From JBAIYU01 sp036763085 (GTDB lineage: Bacteria > Bacillota > Negativicutes > DSM-1736 > Dendrosporobacteraceae), in NCBI RefSeq assembly GCF_036763085.1, contig NZ_JBAIYU010000010.1:823591-887590 (forward strand): 64,000 nucleotides of DNA, written 5' to 3'. The notes under the pieces were generated by a model, which did no database searches, had not been told where the DNA came from, and worked only from the letters and a program-made list of their open reading frames with translations. Position numbers and translations under genes: made by a program. Positions 9,415-17,169 of this stretch are shown piece after piece; the first letter of the stretch is position 1, and each line of letters begins with the position of its first letter.

Positions 9415-9481
9415 TTCTTTTACCTATAGAAGGTCTTCTACATCAATTCAGCACTAAATTAAATCATTAAATGATAGAATA

Positions 9482-9925
9482 TTACCCCGCAATACCTTTT
9501 CTACTCTTGCCTTTGGATGTAAAAAAAATAAAGTCTTGGATTTCTCGCCAGACTTCACATCGATCCAAAAAATTGAATTGCCTTGGATATTTCGCAATAA
9601 TTGTTAGAGCTTCTTCCACATATTTTAACGCCTCGCCACGTTTCCCTGTAGTATGCCATAAGCTTATAGCCAATTCTTGTAAACACCAGACTTTGTCTTC
9701 CACTTCTGAAAGATTAAAACAGTCTTTTTCCTCATGGTTTATATTGACTTCGATTATTGATTTAAACAATTCTATTGCAGGTGCATATTTTTTAGCTCTT
9801 ACCAAAGCTCTTGCTAATATTGATATATTACGCCAATTATTCATATCCTGGACAACACTATCCGCTAAGGGGAAATGATATCTATTAATATAATCAATCC
9901 ATTCTTGATATTCTTTGTATGTCAA
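9482..9925 (-). CDS. Hypothetical TPR-like helical protein
   Basis: The 147-residue sequence is helical, with repeat-like segments such as ALVRAKKYAPAIELFKSII and a later GKRGEALKYVEEALTII, the pattern of tetratricopeptide repeats. Such folds bind partner proteins. It is encoded just downstream of the tyrosine integrase (27 nt gap, same strand) and may be co-transcribed with it. No catalytic motif is seen. A function cannot be given from the sequence. Confidence 0.55.
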   Translation of the reverse strand: MTYKEYQEWIDYINRYHFPLADSVVQDMNNWRNISILARALVRAKKYAPAIELFKSIIEVNINHEEKDCFNLSEVEDKVWCLQELAISLWHTTGKRGEALKYVEEALTIIAKYPRQFNFLDRCEVWREIQDFIFFTSKGKSRKGIAG

Positions 9926-9952
9926 TAATGTCAGTCCTTCCTATCAAATTCT

Positions 9953-10501
9953 TTATAAGTTCAAAGTGATATACACATTGTCTAATTCTTCTTTAGTAAT
10001 TCCAATATACGCCAATGTTACGCTAGGAGCAGAATGGTTCAATAACTTCTGGATGCGTGTTATATCAATTCCATTTTGATAAGCGTGATAACCAAATGTT
10101 TTTCTTAACGTGTGCGTACCTACTGCTTCTTTGATACCTACACGTTGAGCCGCTTCATTTAAGATCCGATATGCATGAATACGAGTAATCGGGTTGATTC
10201 CCTTTCTACCAGAAAATAAATAACCTTCGTTAACTCCTGTCGCTTTAAGATATTCCTGAATAGCTTTCTTACAGGTTTCCGATAACGGAAAGTCTTTAAC
10301 CTTCCCTGTCTTTTGTTCTCGCACACTAATTCGATCCTGTCCTTGCACATCTTCTACCATTAGCTTAAGTAAGTCGGAAATGCGTAACCCCGAATTGATT
10401 CCAAGTACGAAAAGTAAATAATCACGTATATTTTGACCTCGTAAATACTTTTTTAATGCATCGATTTGTTTTTTGCTTCTAATCGGCTCCACTAGTTCCA
10501 T
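9953..10501 (-). CDS. Tyrosine recombinase/integrase, catalytic domain only
   Basis: All catalytic positions of the lambda-integrase family are visible: R40 (SGLRISDLL), K64, H130 and R133 (HTLRKTFG), H156 (LLNHSAPSVT) and Y165 (LAYIG). At 182 residues it lacks the usual N-terminal core-binding domain. It is therefore either a minimal recombinase of the plasmid-resolution or phase-variation type, or a shortened integrase. A GAGGTGAGAG site precedes the ATG. It is the natural mobility gene of the 8.8-17.2 kb module. Confidence 0.85.
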   Translation of the reverse strand: MELVEPIRSKKQIDALKKYLRGQNIRDYLLFVLGINSGLRISDLLKLMVEDVQGQDRISVREQKTGKVKDFPLSETCKKAIQEYLKATGVNEGYLFSGRKGINPITRIHAYRILNEAAQRVGIKEAVGTHTLRKTFGYHAYQNGIDITRIQKLLNHSAPSVTLAYIGITKEELDNVYITLNL

Positions 10502-10637
10502 ACTCTCACCTCTATACCAAATGTAATATTATGTAAATTAATTATATATTGTATTACATTCAGCGTAAACGGTCTGTATGGAACTGAATTGAAATGTTAT
10601 ACGAAGCCTTATACAGCCTATATTCGTGAGCATTTTT

Positions 10638-10670
10638 AATAAGTAACACAATTATATTGTGTTACTTATT
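10638..10670. promoter_or_regulatory. AT-rich perfect palindrome between integrase and AbiC-like gene
   Basis: Fifteen bases (AATAAGTAACACAAT) pair perfectly with 10656-10670 around a 3-nt loop. It lies in the divergent region between the integrase and the putAbiC-like gene and is not followed by a T-run on either strand. An operator or recombination site is more likely than a terminator. Confidence 0.5.
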
Positions 10671-10758
10671 ACTAGGAATTACATTTAGTAAAATTCATCG
10701 TCTAGATCAACTTTTATGATCTTATCAGTTATAGTACAATGTATATGGAGGCGAAATT

Positions 10759-11625
10759 ATGAGGTTAAGCTTTGAAAACTTTCTAAAAACCATAGCTGTT
10801 CTGCTTGTTTGCATTGGGTGTGTAACTCCAATATATTTGTTTCGAACCTTTTATAGTCCTAACAATTATTATTATAGCCAGTATCCATTAACAATCGAAC
10901 AACTAGGACAGCTCGGTCCTATAGCTGATTGGTTGAGTGGAACAACGGTACCAATATTTACATTGGCTAGTTTTGTTTTTTTATTTTTGGCATATAGAGT
11001 ACAACAACAAGAGCTTTCTATTACTCGCAAGCAATTAGACGATCAGAATGTCTCTCTTAGTCTTCAACGTGTTGAAAATACCTTTTTTCAGCTTATTCAA
11101 AATCAGAGAGACATAATATCAGGTATTGAATATCTTGATGGACAAGGAGTCCGCCATCGCGGCCGTCAATATTTTTCAATAGCTTTAGGAGAATTTATAA
11201 GTATGTACAATGCTTTTAGAGGTTCTTCTGGTATGGTCCAAGGTCAAGCGTTTAATCCTCAGGCAGACATTGAAGCAACTGTTGATGCTTATTTACATTT
11301 CTCGATATCTCATCAGAATAACATAGGACATTACTTCCGGAATTTATATCATATTGTAAAGTTCATTGATAGGTCTGAGTCTTTAAAAGATCAACAAAAA
11401 AAAGAACTTTGTAGCTTATTAAGGGCCCAATTATCTGCCCATGAACTGGCTTTATTATTTGCAAATGTTACTTTTGGTCCTGGTTATCCAAAATTCATGC
11501 CTTTGGTTAAAAAATACGACTTGCTTCAAAATCTGGATAAAAACATCTTGCCTTTTGCTATTCGTAATGTAGATCCGATATTATTAGACTCTGTACAAAG
11601 TCAGCGGGAATGGAAGAATATATAA
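10759..11625 (+). CDS. Putative phage abortive infection protein (putAbiC-like)
   Basis: The 288-residue protein has two N-terminal membrane segments (about 8-28 and 66-86, the second ending FLFLAYRVQQQE). A short coiled coil follows, then a soluble domain starting VENTFFQLIQNQRDIISGI. This is the layout of the putative AbiC family, in which a membrane protein blocks phage growth by halting the host cell. GGAGG lies 8 nt before the ATG. It is oriented against the rest of the module, a common position for accessory cargo in satellites and prophages. No experiment is implied. Confidence 0.7.
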   Translation: MRLSFENFLKTIAVLLVCIGCVTPIYLFRTFYSPNNYYYSQYPLTIEQLGQLGPIADWLSGTTVPIFTLASFVFLFLAYRVQQQELSITRKQLDDQNVSLSLQRVENTFFQLIQNQRDIISGIEYLDGQGVRHRGRQYFSIALGEFISMYNAFRGSSGMVQGQAFNPQADIEATVDAYLHFSISHQNNIGHYFRNLYHIVKFIDRSESLKDQQKKELCSLLRAQLSAHELALLFANVTFGPGYPKFMPLVKKYDLLQNLDKNILPFAIRNVDPILLDSVQSQREWKNI

Positions 11626-11662
11626 TAACACCCCACGCCGGGTAGCGTGGGGTGTTATTATA
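11621..11662. terminator. Bidirectional terminator shared by convergent genes
   Basis: An 18-bp perfect inverted repeat (arm core AACACCCCACGC) covers the stop codons of both the AbiC-like gene and the convergent GrlR-like gene. Confidence 0.85.
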
Positions 11663-11993
11663 TATCTTCAAGTTTAGAAATACTAGCCGTAATTCTCATT
11701 TGTGGCATCTGTTTTACATATCCTATTAGTACAGAGCTTAACTGCTGAATATTACCAGTCATTTCAAGATCAAATTCAGGATAACTCCCAAATATAGATA
11801 TTCCCTCAGAATGTTGTTTTACATGAATTGTAGCTATAATTTCATTATCGCGTACTTGGTAGCTACCTGAGTAATAATAAGTACTATCACCTCCAAATAC
11901 TCGGGAATTTGCAAAACTAATAACCCCGGAACCATAACCTCCAGCGCTCGATGTAAATTTAACCAGCCATAAAGCCTTCTCAAGCACACTCAT
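11658..11993 (-). CDS. GrlR-like small beta-barrel protein
   Basis: Residues 8-50 (VKFTSSAGGYGSGVISF, then FGGDSTYYYSGSYQV) match the pattern I know from GrlR-family proteins, small lipocalin-like barrels. GrlR itself restrains the type III secretion activator GrlA. In other bacteria the family is scattered and its role unknown. Here the gene is convergent with the AbiC-like gene and has no secretion context, so a regulatory, ligand-binding or immunity role is a guess. Length is 111 residues, close to the family size. Confidence 0.6.
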   Translation of the reverse strand: MSVLEKALWLVKFTSSAGGYGSGVISFANSRVFGGDSTYYYSGSYQVRDNEIIATIHVKQHSEGISIFGSYPEFDLEMTGNIQQLSSVLIGYVKQMPQMRITASISKLEDI

Positions 11994-12312
11994 TCCCCCT
12001 CTTTATTTCAATAGTAGTTGCTTCAATAAAATCAACCATGTATAAACACGTTAAGTAGCATAGTATCATTTTACAACTGATTAAGTAATTTTTCCATAAT
12101 TAGAACTTACTTAATTAGATTGGCTTTTATAGAACTTTTTGCATTACTCTGATTTACTATATCCAAAGTGCGCCATTTAATTACTAATATAAACTCGATA
12201 TTTTTTACCCGTGATTTAAGGGACATCTTTGGGGTCGTAACTCCAAACTATATATTTTTCTTTTGAGACTTGAAAATGCACCGCCTAAATAATAATTATC
12301 TTAACAACTATA
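11994..12312. other. Intergenic stretch without recognised feature
   Basis: This AT-rich gap lies between the GrlR-like gene and a small overlapping reading frame. It should hold the GrlR-like promoter. I see no hairpin, repeat or RNA gene. Confidence 0.5.
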
Positions 12313-12486
12313 TTAAATTCTATTAGAAAAAAAGATAATCATTATTTCTTTATCTCTTTCCATTTCCCTTAATGCTCGCATGATTTCAAATTCAGTTGGA
12401 TTACGCTCACAACTACTTGCAATTTCTTCTATTGAAGTTGTTATTATGCTTTTTGTATCTTTAAATAATAACTTGATAACTCTCAT
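12313..12486 (-). CDS. Possible small protein overlapping the HTH gene
   Basis: A 57-codon frame starts at an ATG inside the last codons of the HTH gene (26-nt overlap), with AAGG 9 nt upstream. It encodes a charged helical peptide beginning MRVIKLLFKDTKSII. The middle (SIEEIASSCERNPTEFEIM) and the high E/K content look coding rather than random. Overlapping starts recur in this operon (13099, 16244), which favours translation. Function unknown. Confidence 0.4.
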   Translation of the reverse strand: MRVIKLLFKDTKSIITTSIEEIASSCERNPTEFEIMRALREMERDKEIMIIFFSNRI

Positions 12487-13099
12487 TTTCAATCGCCTTA
12501 TTTTTATCTCGTACTACTTGTTTAATGTGGTCTAAGTTACTATTTAGCTGTCCTACAAGTGCCAATTCATAAATCAATACGACTTTATTGCTATTTCGAT
12601 CAAAATCGATTAAGCCTGCCCCTTTTAAGTTTCTTTTAATCTTGTCAACTTGATTTATTGAACACTGCAGATATGTTGCTAATTGATCCTTAGATAAATA
12701 GCAAGTAAAGTCTTCCTTATCTATGTCTATAAACCTTTTCATTATGCAATAGCCTATCATTGACCATTTCGATAATTCTTTATTACTGGCAATTTCCCAA
12801 GGTATCTCAGAAAAATATTCTTCATTACACAATATAGAGTAAGTATTGCAGCCATAGTTACCATCATTATGTTTGTTCTGATAGCGAGATATAACCTTAT
12901 ATTTAATAAGTGTATTGATATGTTTGGTTAACTGTCGTCCTTTTAAACCCGTAACCTCGGACAATTTTGCTATTGATACTTTTATGTTTTTGCTGTTCCC
13001 ACTTCGAAATCGTAATAACGCCATATATACATACTTAGCCTCGTTTGCTACCTTTTTATCTAATACATCATAAGCAATTCTAATGTGTCTCCTTCTCAT
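12461..13099 (-). CDS. Winged-helix DNA-binding protein, replication-type
   Basis: The 212-residue protein has two helix-turn-helix-like halves: IAKLSEVTGLKGRQLTKHI near residue 50, and LSKDQLATYLQCSINQVDK near 140, the latter followed by a wing (GAGLIDFDRNSNKVVLIYEL). This architecture recalls plasmid or phage replication initiators and DnaD-like proteins. Its start overlaps the preceding ribbon-helix-helix gene by 4 nt, so translation is probably coupled. In context it would be a control or initiation protein of the P4-like replication module. Confidence 0.6.
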   Translation of the reverse strand: MRRRHIRIAYDVLDKKVANEAKYVYMALLRFRSGNSKNIKVSIAKLSEVTGLKGRQLTKHINTLIKYKVISRYQNKHNDGNYGCNTYSILCNEEYFSEIPWEIASNKELSKWSMIGYCIMKRFIDIDKEDFTCYLSKDQLATYLQCSINQVDKIKRNLKGAGLIDFDRNSNKVVLIYELALVGQLNSNLDHIKQVVRDKNKAIENESYQVII

Positions 13100-13236
13100 A
13101 CCGACACCTCACTTGCAACGATATACCTCTCAATCGCTTCATTGGCAGCTTGTTGTAACGTGATATTTTTTACCGCGGCTACTATTTTTAATTTTTTTGC
13201 TATTTCAGGATTTACGTGTATTAATCTTGTTGACAT
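13096..13236 (-). CDS. Ribbon-helix-helix (CopG/Arc-type) small regulator
   Basis: I start this at the ATG at 13236, with GGGGGAAAG 5-6 nt upstream, giving 46 residues. The frame extends much further upstream, but that part is low-complexity, AT-rich and not protein-like. The product starts MSTRLIHVNPEIAKKLKI, a beta strand then helix, followed by NITLQQAANEAIERYIV: the ribbon-helix-helix pattern of plasmid copy-number and antitoxin repressors. The ATGA overlap with the next gene indicates coupling. It likely represses its own operon. Confidence 0.65.
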   Translation of the reverse strand: MSTRLIHVNPEIAKKLKIVAAVKNITLQQAANEAIERYIVASEVSV

Positions 13237-13380
13237 ATTTCTTTCCCCCACTATAATTTGTACAAATAAAACACTTGTTTCATTTGTTATATAAATACAT
13301 ATATTGGGTACCAATATAATAGTTTTGTAAAAAATCTTTATAGTGATTTGATATAAAATTAAACTCTGAGGTAATTTAAA

Positions 13381-13410
13381 AGTGCACCTATCAGAATCTG
13401 AAGGTGCACT
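13381..13410 (-). terminator. Hairpin, probable minus-strand terminator
   Basis: AGTGCACCT pairs with AGGTGCACT around a 12-nt loop. On the minus strand TTTTAAATT follows, fitting termination of transcripts from the 13598 gene about 190 nt upstream. Confidence 0.45.
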
Positions 13411-13441
13411 CATTTCTATATATATTCTTTCTATATATAAT

Positions 13442-13498
13442 ACTATTTTCGCTACGCTCAAATAGTCTGCGAGACAAGCTCGCAGTACTATTTTTTTT
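13442..13498 (+). ncRNA. Terminator with competing hairpin, candidate antisense RNA 3' end
   Basis: On the plus strand AATAGT-CTGCGAG pairs with CTCGCAG-t-ACTATT (13461-13492) and an uninterrupted T-run follows. The same AAATAGT can instead pair with ACTATTT at 13442-13448, giving two mutually exclusive folds. No plus-strand gene is present. The RNA would be antisense to the leader of the ribbon-helix-helix/HTH operon. Confidence 0.4.
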
Positions 13499-13597
13499 AG
13501 AAGCTTCTTTAACCAGCTGTTAACTACTGGATAAGAACCGAAACGAAGTGAAGGTTCTTAAGAGATTACAAGTGGGGCGGATTATTGATAATCATTT

Positions 13598-14191
13598 TCA
13601 CGGCGTGATTTTGCCTTTCAGGATCTCCAATACAATTTTTGCATCAAGCTCTCTTTTGGACATTTCAAGTCCGATATCGTGGTTTCTAAGAATATCTATT
13701 AATGCATACATTTGTTGTTCGTTGTAAAATGATCTATTGAATCCATAATAATTTTCAAAAAACCTTCTTAATATCGGAAATGTTTTACCTTCCTTAACCC
13801 AAGTTATATAACTTGAGCTTCTAGTATTTTTCAGGTACATTACTTTTTTATTGTTCACCCAGCACACATGGCTTTGGAAAAATGACATATTGCTTTGTAT
13901 AATATTCCACATATCAATAGCCTGTATTGCATCTTTAACGCTATATTTATTTAGTAAAGACCCTAACATATCTGCATACGTCTTTTCTATATCTATGTGT
14001 GTCTGGTTTTCCCTAAATGCCGCGTTATCTTTATAGTTCTTTATGATGTGCTCTACAACTACCTTCGAATCATAATCGTTATATAGTTTGCATATTACTT
14101 GAATTAACTCGATAAAATCGTAGTTTTCAGCGTCCTTAACTCTACGTGCACTTTTTTGAAATAATTCGGCTCTTTTAGTTATACTTGACAT
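13598..14191 (-). CDS. Hypothetical helical protein of the replication module
   Basis: The 197-residue product is basic and mostly helical, with aromatic-rich patches (FFQSHVCWVNN, then RRFFENYYGFNRSFYNEQQ). I recognise no family. It lies between the primase/helicase and the ribbon-helix-helix operon on the same strand, with hairpins on both sides, so it is probably a separately terminated replication or packaging accessory gene. No membrane segment or catalytic motif is visible. Confidence 0.5.
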   Translation of the reverse strand: MSSITKRAELFQKSARRVKDAENYDFIELIQVICKLYNDYDSKVVVEHIIKNYKDNAAFRENQTHIDIEKTYADMLGSLLNKYSVKDAIQAIDMWNIIQSNMSFFQSHVCWVNNKKVMYLKNTRSSSYITWVKEGKTFPILRRFFENYYGFNRSFYNEQQMYALIDILRNHDIGLEMSKRELDAKIVLEILKGKITP

Positions 14192-14328
14192 GCTATCCCA
14201 TCCTTTAAATTATGTATTGCAGTGTGCAATCGTCCTATAGTACTTAATTACAAATAAGCATTTAACATAATTTTGTCTAAAAATCACAGTTCCTTTGAGA
14301 AACTTGTACTGCAATACAAAGCAAAGAC

Positions 14329-14358
14329 TGAGGTGCGCAACTTTAGTTGCGCACCTCA
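14329..14358 (-). terminator. GC-rich hairpin after primase/helicase gene
   Basis: Perfect 14-bp stem (TGAGGTGCGCAACT/AGTTGCGCACCTCA) with a 2-nt loop, about 50 nt past the primase stop. No clear T-run follows, so it may block processing rather than terminate. Confidence 0.5.
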
Positions 14359-14407
14359 TAACGTAAATCGCCAATTTGTCACACTGTCACGTTACTTTTA
14401 TATTCTT

Positions 14408-15943
14408 TTAACACTTAAACATAAAATTCTCTAAACTCTTCTTATATTTATTATAATTAGCAACCCATTCAGACTTAATCTTTATCCCAGTCAAGACACG
14501 CGCTGTTTTGCCACTATCGGGAAGCCTCCTAGAAACAGATACGACATTTGCCATTCCTAATGATTTTGAGATATTAATTATTTTTTTACTAAACGTCGCC
14601 CTTACCATCGGCTTTGAGTTCTTGCCGTTGTCCCTTTCCCAATAACTAAATAAGTCGAAAGCAAAAGCCGATACTTCATAGTCGTTAATATTATCAGTAA
14701 GAGAAATGCATTCATCAATAAAATCCTTTATCAAGGAGTCATTCTGATAAATTAACTCATCCTTTAACTCAATTGAACCGGTTAAAAAATTAAAGTCATT
14801 AGCTTTTAATAAATACAACCCTTGTATCATAAAAGAAACTAATCCAGCCTTGTCTAACTCAAAGTTTCGCTTAAAAGATGCATTTCGCTCCCTCATTGTC
14901 GTTGTTTTACAAGTCTTTATCATTACTAGCCTTCTCATAATAGCTGAATCTATTTCTATAGATGGAAGACTGTTGACAGTCATTATATGTTTGCAAAATG
15001 GCTTATGATAGAATAAATCCTTAAATTTAGGATTCATTTGAAGCTCATCATTAGCAACTACTGCTTTAAATATGTCAGTATTTATTTCACGAGACGGACG
15101 TTCGCTTGTGATATTTAAAATAGATCCTATTAAAGCTGTTGTATCATGCTTTCCATCCCATTCTGACACTCTTAATCCGGAAACTACATTGCCAAGTAGA
15201 TCACGCAATGCCCCCATAAGAACTCCTTTACCATCACCTCCATCCCCTAGAATTACAAGATTTTGTTGTATTTCAAACTGTGGTATTAAGACCGCTGCTA
15301 AATACTGTTGGAGCTGATCTCTATCATTGTCCGCATAATATTCTAAAAAATACTTGCCGACGAAACTATCCCTCCAATAGTTTGCTGCCATTAATTCTTC
15401 TTCATAATTCATGTTAAGTATATATACTGCATTATTTTCCTTACGAAAGATATTTTTATAGAATTTATGATTATAATTAGTAAAATCAATCTCTAGAGTT
15501 CCATTCAAAAATGTAATTATTAGCTTATTAGCGTATTCTTGGCTCCAATCCCATCTTGGAATAGATGGAATAAAATCTGCGTACAGGCAAGTATTTATTA
15601 GCTCACTTAAATATTTGCTATCAATTGCTATTCCAAACGTATTCATAAATTTTAAGAATATGAATTTTTTAATAAAATCATCTGCTCTTGTCCAACGCTT
15701 GCCATCCCAACCATAAAGTATATTATCGACTTTCTTAAAATCATCCTTTATTATCTTATGTCCCATTCGAGCAAACCAGCTATGCAATTCTGCGTAATTT
15801 ACTTGCCAGCTTCCTTTATAATGATACATAAAAGTTACCTTTTTCCGGTTAGTAGAGATTTCGTCACTCTTAAGTTCGTCATTAGTGACACAGTTTGAAA
15901 TATTGTTTACTTGAATTTGTTCAGTATTTAGATCCATATTCAT
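14408..15943 (-). CDS. P4-type primase/SF3 helicase
   Basis: A Walker A (GDGGDGKG, about residues 233-240) sits in a superfamily 3 helicase core that also contains the Walker B/sensor stretch (LNITSERPSREI ... IMTVNSLPSI) typical of phage P4 alpha-like and plasmid DNA primases. The first 200 residues lack a clear zinc finger or archaeo-eukaryotic primase motif, so priming activity is uncertain. I start at the ATG at 15943 because GGAGGAG precedes it; 17 codons upstream are also open. At 511 residues it is the replication motor of the satellite-like module. Confidence 0.8.
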   Translation of the reverse strand: MNMDLNTEQIQVNNISNCVTNDELKSDEISTNRKKVTFMYHYKGSWQVNYAELHSWFARMGHKIIKDDFKKVDNILYGWDGKRWTRADDFIKKFIFLKFMNTFGIAIDSKYLSELINTCLYADFIPSIPRWDWSQEYANKLIITFLNGTLEIDFTNYNHKFYKNIFRKENNAVYILNMNYEEELMAANYWRDSFVGKYFLEYYADNDRDQLQQYLAAVLIPQFEIQQNLVILGDGGDGKGVLMGALRDLLGNVVSGLRVSEWDGKHDTTALIGSILNITSERPSREINTDIFKAVVANDELQMNPKFKDLFYHKPFCKHIMTVNSLPSIEIDSAIMRRLVMIKTCKTTTMRERNASFKRNFELDKAGLVSFMIQGLYLLKANDFNFLTGSIELKDELIYQNDSLIKDFIDECISLTDNINDYEVSAFAFDLFSYWERDNGKNSKPMVRATFSKKIINISKSLGMANVVSVSRRLPDSGKTARVLTGIKIKSEWVANYNKYKKSLENFMFKC

Positions 15944-15961
15944 AAAATTTCTCCTCCAGTG

Positions 15962-15989
15962 GCGCACCCGGATCAAGATCCGGGTGCGC
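15962..15989. promoter_or_regulatory. Perfect GC-rich hairpin just upstream of the primase ribosome binding site
   Basis: GCGCACCCGGATC pairs with GATCCGGGTGCGC around AA. It ends about 10 nt before the GGAGGAG of the primase gene and has no T-run. It could stabilise or gate the primase message. Its GC content is far above its surroundings. Confidence 0.55.
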
Positions 15990-16046
15990 TTCATTATTTG
16001 TTTTTTCAGTTTCGATTTGTTATTAATTGTTCAGAGCATCAGATTA

Positions 16047-16244
16047 TTAAAGCAAGCTATCAATTAACTTTGATGGTAATGTTTTAGGACAGTTTCGAAA
16101 AGATGGACCAATGTACTCTGCGAAACAAAAGTTCCCATTTGACTCAAAAAACTGGTCATTAGATATTTTGTTGCAAATTCCCAATGCGTCTTGGTTTAAA
16201 TCATCAGACACTGTTTGTTCGTTCTTTTGTTCTATTTTTGTCAT
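16047..16244 (-). CDS. Small hypothetical protein
   Basis: A 65-residue acidic protein (start MTKIEQKNEQTVSDDLNQD) whose ATG overlaps the stop of the 16241 gene by 4 nt, a coupled arrangement that supports expression. Two cysteines occur (GICNKIS, NFCFAEY), but no family is recognised. It lies directly upstream of the primase/helicase and could be a small partner of it. Confidence 0.5.
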   Translation of the reverse strand: MTKIEQKNEQTVSDDLNQDALGICNKISNDQFFESNGNFCFAEYIGPSFRNCPKTLPSKLIDSLL

Positions 16245-16747
16245 TTCGTTCTTCCTTTCGTTTGAGATTGTTGGTTGTCTTTTGGAGACGCTAATAACTT
16301 ACTTACTTTATCGCTGCTTTTTAACAAAATATTTTCGTATTGCTTATAAACTGTTATCCCCATCTCAAAAGATAGCAAGATACTCCTTTTGCATCTTGGT
16401 ACTTTGGATTTAATAACATTTGGGTTATCGCTTCCTTTTACTACTCCGTACTTATACAGATAGCGCCTGTATAAGAGCATAATATAGTCGCACATATATT
16501 GGACAAAATCGTTGTCTATCTTACTGATATTCCGATGTATCATGGTTTCAAGATACTCACTTTCTTGTGATGAACGAATAGCCACTATTTCCGCTTGAAC
16601 GCTTTTTTCATTTGACAGCAACTGAGTATATGCTGATAAAAATCCTAAAGCAATAAAGTCTTTTCGAGCCTTTAGAGGCAGCTTCTCGCTTCTTAAGAAA
16701 TTCCTAATCCTTTTTACTAACATGATATCTTTTTGACTTTTTTCCAT
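16241..16747 (-). CDS. Hypothetical helical protein, first gene of primase operon
   Basis: The 168-residue basic protein is helical throughout (start MEKSQKDIMLVKRIRNFLRS; core RRYLYKYGVVKGSD). No conserved family motif is identified. It is the first gene after a repeat-rich leader and is translationally coupled to the next small gene. Position suggests a replication or copy-control protein. Its promoter is probably the one at 17010-17038. Confidence 0.5.
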   Translation of the reverse strand: MEKSQKDIMLVKRIRNFLRSEKLPLKARKDFIALGFLSAYTQLLSNEKSVQAEIVAIRSSQESEYLETMIHRNISKIDNDFVQYMCDYIMLLYRRYLYKYGVVKGSDNPNVIKSKVPRCKRSILLSFEMGITVYKQYENILLKSSDKVSKLLASPKDNQQSQTKGRTK

Positions 16748-16843
16748 TAGGGCACTCTCCTTGTTTACATTTTTTATTTAATCAATTGTTACCTAAGACT
16801 GCATATTCGATTTTCAAAGAACGCCTAGGGCTTAAAAACCTAG

Positions 16844-16901
16844 AAAAAACAGTGGTTTTACCCCTTAAAACTTTAAAAAACTGTTTACAACCCCTAAAAA
16901 C
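16844..16901. repeat. Two iteron-like direct repeats
   Basis: Units starting AAAAAACAGTGG (16844) and AAAAAACTGTTT (16875) share an AAAAAAC-TG...ACCCCT-AAAAC pattern with a 31-bp offset. A shorter related block GGGCTTAAAAACC sits at 16828. They lie in the leader of the primase operon, a usual place for plasmid-type origins. Confidence 0.35.
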
Positions 16902-16910
16902 ACAAAAAAG

Positions 16911-16928
16911 CTGCCTATTACTAGGCAG
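16911..16928 (-). terminator. Leader terminator (possible attenuator) upstream of the primase operon
   Basis: CTGCCTA/TAGGCAG with a 4-nt loop is followed on the minus strand by GC and a T-run. It lies between the candidate promoter at 17010-17038 and the first gene, so transcripts would meet it before coding sequence. Confidence 0.5.
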
Positions 16929-16994
16929 ACTTCTATCCGTGCAAACACATTTCTTAAAATTTATATTTAATTTTTACTATAATTAATTACATGC

Positions 16995-17038
16995 TTATAC
17001 TATCATAACAGTATAAAAAAAGTCTAGTATTTTTCCAA
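16995..17038 (-). promoter_or_regulatory. Candidate promoter with overlapping palindromic operator
   Basis: On the minus strand TTGGAA (-35, 17033-17038) and TATACT (-10, 17010-17015) are 17 nt apart. TTATACT/AGTATAA (16995-17001 with 17010-17016) forms an inverted repeat over the -10 and start point, as expected for a repressor site. Confidence 0.45.
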
Positions 17039-17088
17039 TTTGACTCAAATAGAAAGTTTATTCAGAATATTTAGTTAGTAAATTCACT

Positions 17089-17113
17089 TTTACTGTTAAC
17101 CATCAACAGTAAA
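17089..17113. promoter_or_regulatory. Inverted repeat, possible operator
   Basis: TTTACTGTT and AACAGTAAA flank a 7-nt centre. It lies upstream of the candidate primase-operon promoter with no T-run, so a protein-binding site is likelier than a terminator. Confidence 0.35.
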
Positions 17114-17169
17114 TGAACTACATTACTATTATAAACTACCTTGATATGAAACCAAAGTGCAAAGGGCAC

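Noticed and set aside
12331..12345. AGATAATCATTATTT resembles a Fur box
   Set aside because: Two mismatches, inside a possible small reading frame and with no promoter next to it.
13096..13461. 121-residue version of the ribbon-helix-helix protein
   Set aside because: The first 75 residues are translated AT-rich leader with no ribosome binding site; the ATG at 13236 has one and begins the recognisable domain.
13586..13600. TGATAATCATTTTCA resembles a Fur box (one mismatch)
   Set aside because: It overlaps the stop codon of the 13598 gene, away from any promoter, and AT-rich DNA yields such matches by chance.
16786..16986. Plus-strand frame of 66 codons in the primase leader
   Set aside because: No ribosome binding site; the content arises from the repeated A-rich leader sequence.
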